A stretch of 64,000 nt of DNA, taken from positions 18,954 through 82,953 of the forward strand of contig JAFABG010000017.1 of assembly GCA_023426145.1 (NCBI GenBank), given 5' to 3'. Position 1 is the first letter of the stretch. Each line of letters opens with the position of its first letter. The position numbers and the translations under genes are program-made. Shown one piece after another: positions 1 through 10,093 of this stretch. A model generated the notes under the pieces. It made no database searches and was not told the DNA's origin. It was given only the letters and a program-made list of their open reading frames with translations. Origin of the DNA: Bacteroidota bacterium. GTDB taxonomy: Bacteria > Bacteroidota > Bacteroidia > Bacteroidales > Bacteroidaceae.

Positions 1-172
1 AAAATTGGTTGATTACCTAGCGTAACTTGTCGTATGGTCTAATAACGCAAAAATAAAAAATTTGTTCACAAAAAAGCGTATTTTCTTATGAATAAAAACA
101 ATTATTAAAGAGATAAAACCAATTAACAATCAAATAAGCGCTACGAAACACACTTATTTCAATTCTTTTGCT

Positions 173-180
173 TAATTTTG
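173..180 (+). promoter_or_regulatory. -7 promoter element of the SulP gene
   Basis: TAATTTTG matches the Bacteroides -7 consensus TAnnTTTG and lies 47 bases before the ATG at 228. It overlaps the start of the longest possible reading frame (168), so it argues for the downstream start. I see no clear -33 element. Confidence 0.55.
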
Positions 181-227
181 CAACCTCGACTTTGCAAAAT
201 ACGAATAAAACAGTAACAATTCACCAA

Positions 228-1916
228 ATGAAGTTCTTAAATTTTAAACCCAAATTAGTTTCTTGTTTAAAGAATTATTCAAAAGAAACTTTTATGGCCG
301 ACCTTATGGCGGGCATCATCGTGGGTATCGTTGCCCTTCCACTTGCCATCGCCTTTGGTATTGCTTCGGGCGTCTCTCCTGAAAAGGGAATCATCACTGC
401 TATCATTGCCGGATTTATCATTTCACTCTTGGGAGGAAGTAAAATTCAAATCGGCGGACCGACCGGTGCATTTATCGTAATTATCTATGGCATTATTCAA
501 CAATATGGAGAAGCCGGGCTGATAGTAGCCACACTTATGGCAGGTGTAATCCTTATTCTTTTAGGGGTATTCAAGTTGGGAGCAGTAATTAAATTTATTC
601 CATATCCCATCATTGTAGGTTTCACTAGCGGTATTGCTGTCACTATATTCACTACGCAAATTGCTGATATCTTCGGACTTACCTTCGGAAATGAAAAAGC
701 ACCGGGAGATTTTATAGGAAAATGGATGATCTATTTCAGGCATTTCGACACGATAAACGTATGGAATACGTTGGTCAGCTTGGCGAGTATTATCATTATA
801 GCCCTTACACCTAAATTTTCAAAGAAGATCCCCGGTTCACTCATCGCTATCGTTGTGGTAACACTTGCCGTATACCTGATGAAGACCTACGGAGGAATAG
901 ACTGCATACCGACAATCGGCGATCGCTTCACTATTAAATCGGAGCTACCCGAGGCTGTTGTACCGGCACTGAACTGGGAAGCTATTAAGAACTTATTCCC
1001 GGTAGCCATCACAATTGCCGTACTTGGAGCTATCGAATCTTTATTATCCGCAACGGTAGCAGACGGTGTCATCGGCGACAGACACGACTCTAACACAGAA
1101 TTAATTGCTCAAGGAGCAGCAAATATCGTTGCCCCTTTGTTCGGAGGTATTCCAGCCACGGGAGCTATTGCCCGAACGATGACGAATATAAACAACGGAG
1201 GAAAAACACCCATTGCCGGCATTATCCATGCTATCGTTTTACTCTTGATTCTTCTATTCCTAATGCCACTTGCTCAGTACATCCCGATGGCGTGTCTAGC
1301 GGGTATATTAGTGATTGTATCTTATAATATGAGTGGATGGCGTGTTTTCAAAGCCTTACTAAAAACGCCAAAGTCAGATGTTACCGTTTTACTGATCACT
1401 TTCTTCCTTACGGTGATTTTTGATCTGACTGTAGCCATCGAAGTGGGACTGATCATTGCTTGCGTGCTATTTATGAAACGTGTGATGGAGACCACTCAAA
1501 TCTCTGTGATTACAGATGAAATCGATCCGAACAAAGAATCTGATATTGCTTTGCATGAGGAAAATTTACGCATTCCAGAGCGAGTAGAGGTTTATGAAAT
1601 CAATGGACCCTATTTCTTTGGAATCGCCACAAAATTTGAGGAAACCATGGCGCAATTAGGAGACCGGCCGAAAGTGCGCATTATCCGTATGCGTAAAGTT
1701 CCATTCATTGACTCCACTGGTATACACAACCTAATGGTGCTTTGCGAAATGTCGAAAAAAGAAAAAATTACGGTTATCCTTTCCGGGGTTAACGAACAGG
1801 TACATAAAGTGCTTGAGAAAGCTGGATTCTATGAATTATTAGGTCAGGAGAACATCTGCCCTAATATCAACGTAGCGCTCAAACGCGCCAAAGAACGGGT
1901 GGAAAACTACCTATAA
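228..1916 (+). CDS. SulP family inorganic anion transporter with STAS domain
   Basis: Inner-membrane transporter of the SLC26/SulP family, 562 residues from the ATG at 228. About ten to twelve hydrophobic segments fill residues 20-420, with the glycine-rich early helices typical of the family. A cytoplasmic STAS domain covers about 450-555 and contains DSTGIHNL, the conserved loop region of STAS domains. SulP proteins move sulfate, bicarbonate or other anions, often with sodium or protons; the substrate cannot be read here. The frame stays open upstream to 168, but that start would sit inside the -7 element. The gene is monocistronic, since an inverted-repeat region separates it from the next gene. 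The family call is secure and the substrate is unknown. Confidence 0.93.
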   Translation: MKFLNFKPKLVSCLKNYSKETFMADLMAGIIVGIVALPLAIAFGIASGVSPEKGIITAIIAGFIISLLGGSKIQIGGPTGAFIVIIYGIIQQYGEAGLIVATLMAGVILILLGVFKLGAVIKFIPYPIIVGFTSGIAVTIFTTQIADIFGLTFGNEKAPGDFIGKWMIYFRHFDTINVWNTLVSLASIIIIALTPKFSKKIPGSLIAIVVVTLAVYLMKTYGGIDCIPTIGDRFTIKSELPEAVVPALNWEAIKNLFPVAITIAVLGAIESLLSATVADGVIGDRHDSNTELIAQGAANIVAPLFGGIPATGAIARTMTNINNGGKTPIAGIIHAIVLLLILLFLMPLAQYIPMACLAGILVIVSYNMSGWRVFKALLKTPKSDVTVLLITFFLTVIFDLTVAIEVGLIIACVLFMKRVMETTQISVITDEIDPNKESDIALHEENLRIPERVEVYEINGPYFFGIATKFEETMAQLGDRPKVRIIRMRKVPFIDSTGIHNLMVLCEMSKKEKITVILSGVNEQVHKVLEKAGFYELLGQENICPNINVALKRAKERVENYL

Positions 1917-1921
1917 AAGGA

Positions 1922-1995
1922 TGTCACTATCCGATCAACATGGTGTCACTATCCAGTCCATATACCAACACTATACGGATCGGATAGTGACACCA
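1922..1995. repeat. Nested inverted repeats sharing one arm
   Basis: TGTCACTATCCGATC (1922-1936) is perfectly complementary to 1978-1992, and TGGTGTCACTATCC (1941-1954) is perfectly complementary to 1982-1995. The right arm can therefore pair with either left arm, giving two mutually exclusive hairpins. No T-run follows on the + strand, so this is not a standard intrinsic terminator. A related word lies in the hairpin near 48.37 kb. Confidence 0.75.
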
Positions 1996-2067
1996 TACGT
2001 TTGAAAGGAAAACTCAAGGAATCAGGAGAATAATGAACTAGCATCACCGTTTCTTTTATTTATTTTT

Positions 2068-2075
2068 TATCTTTG
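2068..2075 (+). promoter_or_regulatory. -7 promoter element of the locus 1 sigma gene
   Basis: TATCTTTG matches TAnnTTTG and lies 33 bases before the ATG at 2108. No -33 element is evident. It suggests housekeeping-sigma transcription of the sigma/FecR pair. Confidence 0.5.
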
Positions 2076-2107
2076 CCTTCTATTAGTTAAATAAAAGAGC
2101 CAATACA

Positions 2108-2650
2108 ATGCCAAATCGCGCAATATGGGAAGCTGAATTTGAGGAATTGTTCAAAAAGAACTATTCCCGCCTTTTCTATTGTGCACTCGACTGGGTGGAA
2201 GATTCGGAGGCAGCCAAGGATATCGTCAGCGAAATGTTTGCCGAAGCTTGGAAACAATACGAACGCCTACGCAACGAAAACATCGAAGGCTATCTTTTTC
2301 GCTCTATACGCAATCGATCCATCAATTATCTAAAACATAAATCAGTAGAAATGCAGTATCAGCAATCTTTTTCTTATCAGAAAGAAGAGATAATTGATGA
2401 AGATCCTATTGCTCATGAAGAAAATCTGCAATTGATAGAAGAGGTGATTAAAGGTTTCACCCCACAAACCCGATTCATTTTTGAGCAATGCTATTTTGAA
2501 GGCAAAAAGTATCAGGAATTAGCCGACTTGATGAATATTAGTGCTAGCGCAGTGCATAAGCACATGAATAAGGCCTTTGCTACATTTCGAAAAGTTTTTG
2601 CGGAAAAAGAAAAAAACAATCGTTCCAAGGGTGACCGATTTGTACAATAA
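2108..2650 (+). CDS. ECF RNA polymerase sigma factor (locus 1)
   Basis: An extracytoplasmic-function sigma-70 factor of 180 residues, the usual ECF length. Region 2 lies at about residues 12-80, with the acidic stretch VEDSEAAKDIVSEMF typical of sigma region 2. Region 4 lies at about 118-170 and contains a helix-turn-helix (YQELADLMNISASAVHKH). It has no region 1.1 or region 3. The next gene, 16 bases downstream, encodes a FecR anti-sigma factor, followed by a SusC-type receptor with an STN domain. By analogy with FecI/FecR systems it probably activates the receptor operon when ligand binds outside. The target promoter is inferred, most likely in the gap before 3942. Confidence 0.93.
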   Translation: MPNRAIWEAEFEELFKKNYSRLFYCALDWVEDSEAAKDIVSEMFAEAWKQYERLRNENIEGYLFRSIRNRSINYLKHKSVEMQYQQSFSYQKEEIIDEDPIAHEENLQLIEEVIKGFTPQTRFIFEQCYFEGKKYQELADLMNISASAVHKHMNKAFATFRKVFAEKEKNNRSKGDRFVQ

Positions 2651-2666
2651 TTGTTATATATAATAC

Positions 2667-3776
2667 ATGGAAGATAACTCAACCATAAAAGGTAAATCAT
2701 CAGAATTGGAACCTGACAAGGAGATGAAAGCATATATCGCTCTAGCGCAAATGGCCAAGAAGCGTAAGGAAACACCTTGCCCTGACGCTGATGAAGCATG
2801 GAAAGCTTTTCACCACGATAATGAACGCCTTGCCATAAATAAGAAGCGTTTTGAATGGCGTATGTGGGGAGCTGCTATGGGCGGAGCTGCTGCTATGCTT
2901 GCCCTTATCTGGATCTACTCGTATTTCACTCAGCCGGAAGTTTTGCCAGAAGCAGTGGTTGCCATGGTCTATGATGAAACCCCTCAAAATATCACCTTAC
3001 AAGAGAATGATCAAATTGTCGATTTGTCAGACAAAGATTCGGTCTCTTTTCACCATAAAAAGATGCCATTAGTTGCTTCTACTACTTCGCAAGCACCTGC
3101 TAGCAAACGAATCTCCTCTGCTCAACAAATCACTCCAAGAATTCAAAAGCTATCGACTCCACGTGGTATGGATTTCAAAGTGATTCTACCCGATGGATCG
3201 GAAGTTTGGCTCAATGCCGAAAGTACCATTGAATTCCCTGCAGCGTTCACTGGTAAAGAACGTCAGGTGATGTTGAAAGGAGAAGCATATTTCAAGGTGG
3301 CTCACAATGAGAAAGCACCATTTATAGTCAATTCAGACAAAATGAGTATCCGTGTACTCGGCACTGAGTTTAACTTCAAAAGTTATGCCGCTGAAACGCC
3401 TCATGTTTCATTGATACACGGATCAGTGGAAGTACTTCGTTCGGATAATAAGCAACCTGAGACCAGACTAAAACCCGGACAAGATGCTTGGTGCGACGAA
3501 AACGGAAAGATTCATGTCGACGAAGTAGATACTTATGCAGTCACTCAATGGGTGAATGGATTCTTCTATTTCGATGGACTTCCATTGGTAGATATTCTTC
3601 GCGAATTGGGACGTTGGTATAATTTAGGAGTGATTTTCCGCAACACTACAAGTATGCACTACAAAATGCATTTCAGCGCTTCACGCAACGAAACCATTGA
3701 TCAGGCGATAGAAAATCTGAACCGATTACGCAAAGTTCAAGTGCGTATCGAAAACAGTAATCTAGTGGTTTATTAA
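2667..3776 (+). CDS. FecR family anti-sigma factor (locus 1)
   Basis: Single-pass inner-membrane regulator of 369 residues. The cytoplasmic N-terminal part (1-67) would hold the sigma factor, residues 68-87 form the only membrane helix, and the rest is periplasmic. The FecR domain spans about 165-270, with the hallmark strings LPDGSEVWLNAES, KGEAYFKV and VLGTEFNF. A DUF4974-like domain ends the protein at about 300-369. The domain order is standard for Bacteroidetes FecR. It lies directly behind the sigma gene, so the two are probably cotranscribed. It should transmit receptor occupancy to that sigma factor. Confidence 0.93.
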   Translation: MEDNSTIKGKSSELEPDKEMKAYIALAQMAKKRKETPCPDADEAWKAFHHDNERLAINKKRFEWRMWGAAMGGAAAMLALIWIYSYFTQPEVLPEAVVAMVYDETPQNITLQENDQIVDLSDKDSVSFHHKKMPLVASTTSQAPASKRISSAQQITPRIQKLSTPRGMDFKVILPDGSEVWLNAESTIEFPAAFTGKERQVMLKGEAYFKVAHNEKAPFIVNSDKMSIRVLGTEFNFKSYAAETPHVSLIHGSVEVLRSDNKQPETRLKPGQDAWCDENGKIHVDEVDTYAVTQWVNGFFYFDGLPLVDILRELGRWYNLGVIFRNTTSMHYKMHFSASRNETIDQAIENLNRLRKVQVRIENSNLVVY

Positions 3777-3941
3777 CTATTCACCTGCTTCCCACTATCC
3801 AAGAGTTTATCAGTAAAGAAGCATTAAACCAACTTTTCTATCATTTTTTTCATTTTTAGGGGTATCCGATTTACATAGTGGGTTGTTTTTAATTAAAAAC
3901 GCGTTCAAATTTATGTGTAATAGTATTAAAGACGATTCATT

Positions 3942-6900
3942 ATGAAATCTTTATTGAGGAAAATCAAAGCAAAAAAGAAGGGCAAAAGAATTGGATTCTT
4001 GTTGTTGCTGGGTTGCATACTGTCCATTAGCACAGCGGTAGCCCAATCTGCAGACGCAGATAAAAAAATCTCATTTCAATGCAATAACGAGAAACTATCC
4101 GTAGCATTGCAACAGGTAGAACGTTTATCTGATTATTATAAGATACAATTTGCTTATGATGACGTGGAAAACTACAAAGTGACCGTTCATCTTAAAAATG
4201 TATCTGTAGCAAGTGCAGTATCCGAACTACTGAGAAAAACTAAACTTCAGTTTGAAATCAATGGACGTTTCGTACAGATCTTCTCGGCCAAAAGTAGCCA
4301 AGCAAATAAAGGTACTATCCGTGGAACAATTAAGGATAAAAATGGTAATCCATTAGAATGTGCAGTAGTGCAGAACAAGACCGACAATAACGGAGTGATA
4401 GCCGACATAAACGGTAAATTTATCCTTGACGTATCGCATAAGAATGTGATGCTTACCATCTCTTATATAGGGAAAAAACCGCTAAACGTAAAGGCAGACA
4501 ACGGAACTATCGTTAGCTATACACTAGAAGATGATGATAATATGATTAATGATGTAGTCGTAACCGGCTATCAGAACATCAATCGTCGACAACTGACTAG
4601 TGCAGTGAGCTCCGTAAAAATGGACGACATCCGAGTACCGGGCATTAGTAACCTGGCACAAATGCTAGAAGGTAAAGTACCCGACATGGTGGTATCTACC
4701 AATAGTGGAGAAATTAATGCCACTCCACGATTACGCATCCGCGGAACATCTACAATTATTGGTAATCGGGAACCACTCTGGGTAGTAGATGGGATTATCG
4801 TTAACGACCCTGTCAATCTATCGGCAGACGTTTTGAATGATCCGGATTATGTTAACCGTATTGGTAATGCCATCTCCGGATTAAACCCACAGGACATTGA
4901 ACGCTTGGATGTACTAAAAGATGCATCTGCTACCGCTCTCTACGGAACACGTGCCGCCAATGGTGTGATTGTTATCACAACCAAAAAAGGACGCATCGGA
5001 AAGCCTGTCATTTCATATTCTGCCACGACTTCATTTCGTCGTCGTCCACACTACACTGACAAGCGAGTAAACTTGATGAATTCGCAAGAAAGAATTGGAT
5101 TCTCACAAGACTTAGTGGCTAACCATTATGCTTTTCCTACAGGTATGCCTATGGTAGGTTATGAAGCTGCTTTACAGAATTATTACAGTGGAATCAGTAG
5201 CGAACAACAATTCCGTTCAACCGTAGCACAGCTACAAACGATGAACACCGACTGGTTCGAATTACTCACACACAACTCTTTTTCACACGACCACTCAGTA
5301 AGCATTTCGGGAGGTTCTGAAACAGTACGCTATTATACTTCTATTGGCTATACCAACGAGGAAGATGTGCTAAACAATACTACCAATCATCGCTACACTG
5401 CTATGTCTAAATTAGATATGACTTTGTCGCCCAAATTTCAATTATCATTCAACCTTAACGGCTATCTCAATGAAAGAGAATATGCTCAGTCTACACTGAA
5501 TGCTATTGACTATGCCTATAACACCAGTCGAGCAATACCGGCTTTCCAAACAGACGGTACTTATGCTTACTATAAGAAATCATCCTATAATGGCTATCTA
5601 AACTATAACTTCCTAAATGAATTGGAGAATAGTTCGCAGCTACAAAACACGAATAGCTTTACTGCTACTGCCAATTTGCGCTATTTTGCCAACGATTGGC
5701 TAAACGTGAATGCTATTTTCTCGGGTACTTTAGATAATGCAAAAATTGAAGGGTATTGGGGAGAAAAAACATTTTATGCAAGTGACCTCCGTAGAGCTGA
5801 ATATGGTGAAACTCCTCCATCGAACAGTCTTCTACCTTACGGTGGAGAATTGTCGACACAGAACACTCAAAATAAAAGTTACACCGCTCGTCTGCAGGCA
5901 AATATCAACAAATATTTAGGCGAGGAGGGACAACATAACCTCAATATATCATTGGGTGCGGAAGCAAACTCAAATAGATATGAAAGCAATCAATTTACAC
6001 AAAGAGGCTATTATCCCGATCGTGGAAAATCATTCATCAGTGATATATCTCCGGTAGATTTTGCGAATTATTATCAGGGCTTTGTCATGTCAAACGTACC
6101 ACTAATGCAGGATAACCGCACACATCTCTTGTCTGCCTATGCTACAGCTTCCTACAGCTACAAAGACTACTTCACACTGAATGCGAACACACGATACGAC
6201 GGATCGAATAAATTTGGTTCAAGAAGTAATGAGAAATTGCTTCCGGTATGGTCGGTATCAGGCATGGCGGATCTAAAAAACATAACTGCAATCAACGCTG
6301 ACTGGATAGATAATCTAATCTTAAAAACTTCATATGGTGAACAAGGCAATATGCTCGACGGACAATATCCCGAACTAGTGATAAAAAAAGGAAGCCACAG
6401 TAGCTATTATGATGAACTAACATCTACCACACAAGCTTTTGCTAATCCTGACTTGAAATGGGAAAAAACACGTTCAGTAAATATTGGCGTGGAGGGTTCT
6501 TTCTTTAACGGAAGACTGACTCTAGGTGCGGAATACTATCATAAGAAAACGACCGATGCTTTTATGGAGAAAAGTATTTCTGACGTGAACGGATATACTT
6601 CGTATATGGTCAATTCAGGAACCTTGATTAATAAAGGCTACAACCTGAATCTAACTGCAGTACCCGTAAAGACGAACGACTTCAACTGGATTTTTTCAGC
6701 TTCTATTTCCAAAGCAATAAACCTGATGAAAACCGCTCCGGGAAAAGAAACCTACAACCTAGAAGATTTTCTAAATGGAACAGCTGTTGTAGAAGGACAA
6801 CCCTTAGGGACATTCTATTCCTATAAATATTTAGGACTTAGTCCTGTGGATGGAGGACCACTATTTGATGATTGGGAAGACCGCCAAACAGAATTGATAG

Positions 6901-7523
6901 GACTAAACAAATATGATACGTATACACAAGTGTTGAAAGCTACCGGCAAACGTGATCCAGATATCACAGGAAGTGTGAACACTACTTTCAATTATAAATC
7001 ATGGCGATTGGGCATCATGCTTAACTATAGTTTGGGAGCTAACACGCGTCTTTTCCGTATGTTGAAAAACGCGACTACCGGCTATTCACCGGAAATGAAT
7101 ATCAACAGAGACATGCTGAATGCTTGGAAAAAACCGGGTGATGAACTGATCACAAATGTTCCGTCAATTATGAGTATAACATCGGAAGGCTACTTCTATT
7201 ACAATTCACATTGGAGTTCAGGCGATTTGTATAGTGGAAGTAAGATAGCTGATAATGCTTGGGATATGTATGATTATTCCGACCTACGTGTAGTGAGTGC
7301 AGATTATTTGAAAATAGCGAATATCTCACTGACGTACGAATTACCTAAACGAATACTTAATCATTGGGGATTGGGAAGATTAGCCATTACACTAAGCGGA
7401 AACAATCTTCACACTTTTTGCCACAGTGAACTAAAGGGGCAAACTCCGACCCAGGGTGGGTTCTCCGAAGTACAACTTTCGGATACTCCTACCTATACAC
7501 TAGGACTAACACTTGATTTTTAA
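3942..7523 (+). CDS. SusC/RagA-type TonB-linked outer membrane receptor with STN domain
   Basis: Outer-membrane TonB-dependent importer, 1193 residues. A signal peptide occupies about 1-35. An STN (secretin/TonB short N-terminal) domain at about 50-110 marks receptors that signal to FecR. A CarboxypepD_reg-like beta-sandwich lies at about 125-200, the plug at about 205-330 (including DVLKDASATALYG and ANGVIVITTKKG), and the barrel fills the rest, ending in an aromatic C-terminus (GLTLDF). The 165-base gap after fecR could hold the ECF-dependent promoter. With the SusD protein it would bind and import a nutrient too large for porins. The substrate is not evident, and no glycan enzymes are nearby. 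Confidence 0.95.
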   Translation: MKSLLRKIKAKKKGKRIGFLLLLGCILSISTAVAQSADADKKISFQCNNEKLSVALQQVERLSDYYKIQFAYDDVENYKVTVHLKNVSVASAVSELLRKTKLQFEINGRFVQIFSAKSSQANKGTIRGTIKDKNGNPLECAVVQNKTDNNGVIADINGKFILDVSHKNVMLTISYIGKKPLNVKADNGTIVSYTLEDDDNMINDVVVTGYQNINRRQLTSAVSSVKMDDIRVPGISNLAQMLEGKVPDMVVSTNSGEINATPRLRIRGTSTIIGNREPLWVVDGIIVNDPVNLSADVLNDPDYVNRIGNAISGLNPQDIERLDVLKDASATALYGTRAANGVIVITTKKGRIGKPVISYSATTSFRRRPHYTDKRVNLMNSQERIGFSQDLVANHYAFPTGMPMVGYEAALQNYYSGISSEQQFRSTVAQLQTMNTDWFELLTHNSFSHDHSVSISGGSETVRYYTSIGYTNEEDVLNNTTNHRYTAMSKLDMTLSPKFQLSFNLNGYLNEREYAQSTLNAIDYAYNTSRAIPAFQTDGTYAYYKKSSYNGYLNYNFLNELENSSQLQNTNSFTATANLRYFANDWLNVNAIFSGTLDNAKIEGYWGEKTFYASDLRRAEYGETPPSNSLLPYGGELSTQNTQNKSYTARLQANINKYLGEEGQHNLNISLGAEANSNRYESNQFTQRGYYPDRGKSFISDISPVDFANYYQGFVMSNVPLMQDNRTHLLSAYATASYSYKDYFTLNANTRYDGSNKFGSRSNEKLLPVWSVSGMADLKNITAINADWIDNLILKTSYGEQGNMLDGQYPELVIKKGSHSSYYDELTSTTQAFANPDLKWEKTRSVNIGVEGSFFNGRLTLGAEYYHKKTTDAFMEKSISDVNGYTSYMVNSGTLINKGYNLNLTAVPVKTNDFNWIFSASISKAINLMKTAPGKETYNLEDFLNGTAVVEGQPLGTFYSYKYLGLSPVDGGPLFDDWEDRQTELIGLNKYDTYTQVLKATGKRDPDITGSVNTTFNYKSWRLGIMLNYSLGANTRLFRMLKNATTGYSPEMNINRDMLNAWKKPGDELITNVPSIMSITSEGYFYYNSHWSSGDLYSGSKIADNAWDMYDYSDLRVVSADYLKIANISLTYELPKRILNHWGLGRLAITLSGNNLHTFCHSELKGQTPTQGGFSEVQLSDTPTYTLGLTLDF

Positions 7524-7551
7524 TCTTATCTTCAACAAAAAACGAATTCAG

Positions 7552-9156
7552 ATGATGAAATATTTTCAATATATAGGTCTGGCAGCATTCATCTATTTAT
7601 TTAGCAGCTGCTCCGGTTTTCTGGAGGAATATTCACAAGATACTTATTATGTATCTTCCTATAAAGATTTGGAAGAACTACTTATAGGCGATTGCTATCT
7701 GCCTGTAAACAGCTCGAAAACAGTAGCCTCCACTTCCAACATCGGCTATTTCTTACCATTTCTAGCGGATGAGATGGAAGAACAAAACAGCAGCTACGAC
7801 GGATACAGTACTTCTTTCGATATCAAAGAAAATATATTTGGTTACTACACTTGGCAACAAAGAGTAGGATTGAAAGCTAGCTACTCGGAATACCTCACAG
7901 AGAACGGAACATGGACCAAGGTTTACTACCTTATCAATGTGGCTAATAATGTACTAAGTAGTGTGCAAAAAGTACCGCAAAACAGCCAAGAAGAAAAACA
8001 AGGGGTGCTACGTGTCACCGGTGAAGCACATTTTCTGAGGGCTGCTTATTACTTTTGGCTGGCCAACCTATACGGAAAACCTTATAATCCTTCAACAGCC
8101 GAAACAGACTTGGCAGTTCCAATTAAGACGGAAGAAAAAGTAAATGATATTCTATATCAACGCAACACAGTAAAAGATGTCTATGCACAGATATTGAAAG
8201 ATTTACAGGAGGCTGAAAGATGTTTGTCACAAACAGAAAAAGCCACTTCAATTTACAGAGCAGATAGTACAGCTGTCAACTTGCTGAGCAGTCGGGTGTA
8301 TCTTTATATGCAAAATTGGGAACAAGCAGCTCGCTATGCTGATAAAGTATTGAAAGTTCGCTCTTTCCTAAAAGATATGAACACCACTAAGCGTGAAGAT
8401 GGCTTCTTGTCAAAAGAATCCAAAGAAACCATATTCTCAATGGGTGGCAACGATATACCCTGCAACATGAATAATTACTATCAAAGCTTTCGCGTATCTA
8501 CTGACTTATATAATGCTTATGATAGCGATGATTTACGGAAAAGCCAATGGTGGTGGAAGCTGGACGATTTTATCGGATATACTAAACTTGGATATGGTTC
8601 CTCCTATGAAGCCAGCTCAATACATCCCGAGCAAGGTGATTTCTACACCAATGGCTATTATTATGGTTGGGACGGTCAATTATCACCCATATCTGACAAA
8701 TTTTTATTCCGAACAGCTGAAGCCTATCTTAACAAAGCTGAAGCTGAAGCCTATTTAGGGGATGAAAAAGAGGCTCGTGAAACGATCAATACGCTTCGTA
8801 GAAATCGTTATGCAACAGGAACCAATTATGAGGTTACTTCGACAGGTGAAGATTTGGTGAAAGCTATTCGTGAAGAACGACGTAAAGAACTAGCTCTTGA
8901 AGGGCACCGATGGTTTGATTTGCGCAGATACATGGTATGCGAAAAGTATCCTGAATCTAAATCAATCACTCATCGATATAGTTATTATGACGGGCGTGGA
9001 AGTATATCTATGACACAAACCTACGTGTTTGTACTCGAAAAAAATGACCCAGCCTATACATTACCCATACCTAAAGAAGTGTTAGACTACAACACAGGCA
9101 TGTTGAATAATGAACGCCCTTGGAGAAACTATACCATTACAGACCCTACTAATTGA
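7552..9156 (+). CDS. SusD/RagB family nutrient-binding lipoprotein (locus 1)
   Basis: Surface lipoprotein partner of the SusC channel, 534 residues from the ATG at 7552. The frame opens at 7513 inside the end of the SusC gene, but only the later start gives a lipoprotein signal peptide, with LFSSC and lipidated Cys20. An alternative ATG lies at 7555. The C-terminal half has SusD hallmarks: KFLFRTAEAYLNKAEAEAYLG, REERRKELALEGHRWFDLRR and a terminal NERPWRNYT. It lies 28 bases behind the receptor gene in the same operon. SusD proteins cap the SusC barrel and capture ligand. Confidence 0.94.
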   Translation: MMKYFQYIGLAAFIYLFSSCSGFLEEYSQDTYYVSSYKDLEELLIGDCYLPVNSSKTVASTSNIGYFLPFLADEMEEQNSSYDGYSTSFDIKENIFGYYTWQQRVGLKASYSEYLTENGTWTKVYYLINVANNVLSSVQKVPQNSQEEKQGVLRVTGEAHFLRAAYYFWLANLYGKPYNPSTAETDLAVPIKTEEKVNDILYQRNTVKDVYAQILKDLQEAERCLSQTEKATSIYRADSTAVNLLSSRVYLYMQNWEQAARYADKVLKVRSFLKDMNTTKREDGFLSKESKETIFSMGGNDIPCNMNNYYQSFRVSTDLYNAYDSDDLRKSQWWWKLDDFIGYTKLGYGSSYEASSIHPEQGDFYTNGYYYGWDGQLSPISDKFLFRTAEAYLNKAEAEAYLGDEKEARETINTLRRNRYATGTNYEVTSTGEDLVKAIREERRKELALEGHRWFDLRRYMVCEKYPESKSITHRYSYYDGRGSISMTQTYVFVLEKNDPAYTLPIPKEVLDYNTGMLNNERPWRNYTITDPTN

Positions 9157-9164
9157 ACTAGAAA

Positions 9165-10085
9165 ATGATGAAATATTATTCTTTACTTTTTGGCTGCCTT
9201 TGCTTGGGAATACTGGCAGCATGCAGTGGCGAAGATGAACTAACTGCTATACCAGATACTACGACCAATTATTTTGCTCCCGATCCTAATGCCACAGATC
9301 CAGAATCGGTGTTACGCAGAAAATTCTATGAAGAAGAAAATAGTTATCTACTTTTCAACGATACGCTCAGACATGAACCAAGAGGCATCGATTTTAACGG
9401 AGATACGTATTATTTCACAGAAACCCTAGACATGGGATATCTTTTGGGACAGAACTCATCTACAGACGTTACAAAATATGCTTATGAATATTTGCAAACG
9501 ATGGATGAGAAAGAAGATGCAGTTCTTTTTCTAAAGCAGTATATATTACCCCAACTGTCTTCACAGCTTCGCCCTTTTTCATGGTTCATTACGCGCTCTA
9601 TCACAAACCTGACGTTTTATAACACTTATGAAGCACTGAATGGACAACGAAGTATAGCTATCGCCGTAGGTTATTCCATCTCAGACATGACGACTGAAGA
9701 AAAAGAAGTATTGGCTAATCGTGTATTATCCGCCACATTATCAAGCTCAATCTCCGCCAAAGAAAAGGAATTAACAGATTTCTATGCTTTTGGTGACGAA
9801 TTCTACGGGAACTTCTTCTCTACAGATGATAACCCTGACTCGGATTTAGACATCAATATGAAACACCTCAATGAAGCTGGATTTATCGTATCTGGAGAGT
9901 TTTGGGGCATGGAATCGGTCGGAATATACCCTACTAAAAACAAAGACGTTTCTTCATTTATCGAACTTGTAACCAAGTACAATGAGCAAGAAATAGAAGA
10001 AATATATGGAGAGCATAAAATCGTTATAGAAAAAGCGCAGATAATGCGAAACCTCATAACGAGTCAAGGTTTTATCTTTAAATAA
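9165..10085 (+). CDS. Lipoprotein resembling substrate-import zinc metallohydrolases, without HExxH
   Basis: A 306-residue lipoprotein with lipobox ILAAC (Cys20), 8 bases after the SusD gene. Size and position match the SusC/SusD-associated lipoproteins known as substrate import-associated zinc metallohydrolases. The C-terminal layout also fits: a GFIVSGEFWG segment, then PTKNKDVSSFIELVTKYNEQEIEEIYG, where the family commonly has a (D/E)FAEM-type helix. The region where HExxH would be expected (about 190-205) reads SATLSSSISAKEK and has no zinc ligands. Either this is a catalytically dead, binding-only member or an unrelated lipoprotein. What is seen: the lipobox, the context and the missing HExxH. 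The family relationship is inference. Confidence 0.55.
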   Translation: MMKYYSLLFGCLCLGILAACSGEDELTAIPDTTTNYFAPDPNATDPESVLRRKFYEEENSYLLFNDTLRHEPRGIDFNGDTYYFTETLDMGYLLGQNSSTDVTKYAYEYLQTMDEKEDAVLFLKQYILPQLSSQLRPFSWFITRSITNLTFYNTYEALNGQRSIAIAVGYSISDMTTEEKEVLANRVLSATLSSSISAKEKELTDFYAFGDEFYGNFFSTDDNPDSDLDINMKHLNEAGFIVSGEFWGMESVGIYPTKNKDVSSFIELVTKYNEQEIEEIYGEHKIVIEKAQIMRNLITSQGFIFK

Positions 10086-10093
10086 TCAAACAC

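Noticed and set aside
1..167. Possible end of an upstream gene
   Set aside because: No frame of useful length and no motif; it looks like plain intergenic DNA.
3791..3882. CCCACTAT and ATAGTGGG, 8-base inverted words before the locus 1 SusC gene
   Set aside because: Short and 76 bases apart; expected by chance in AT-rich DNA, although the region probably holds the ECF promoter.
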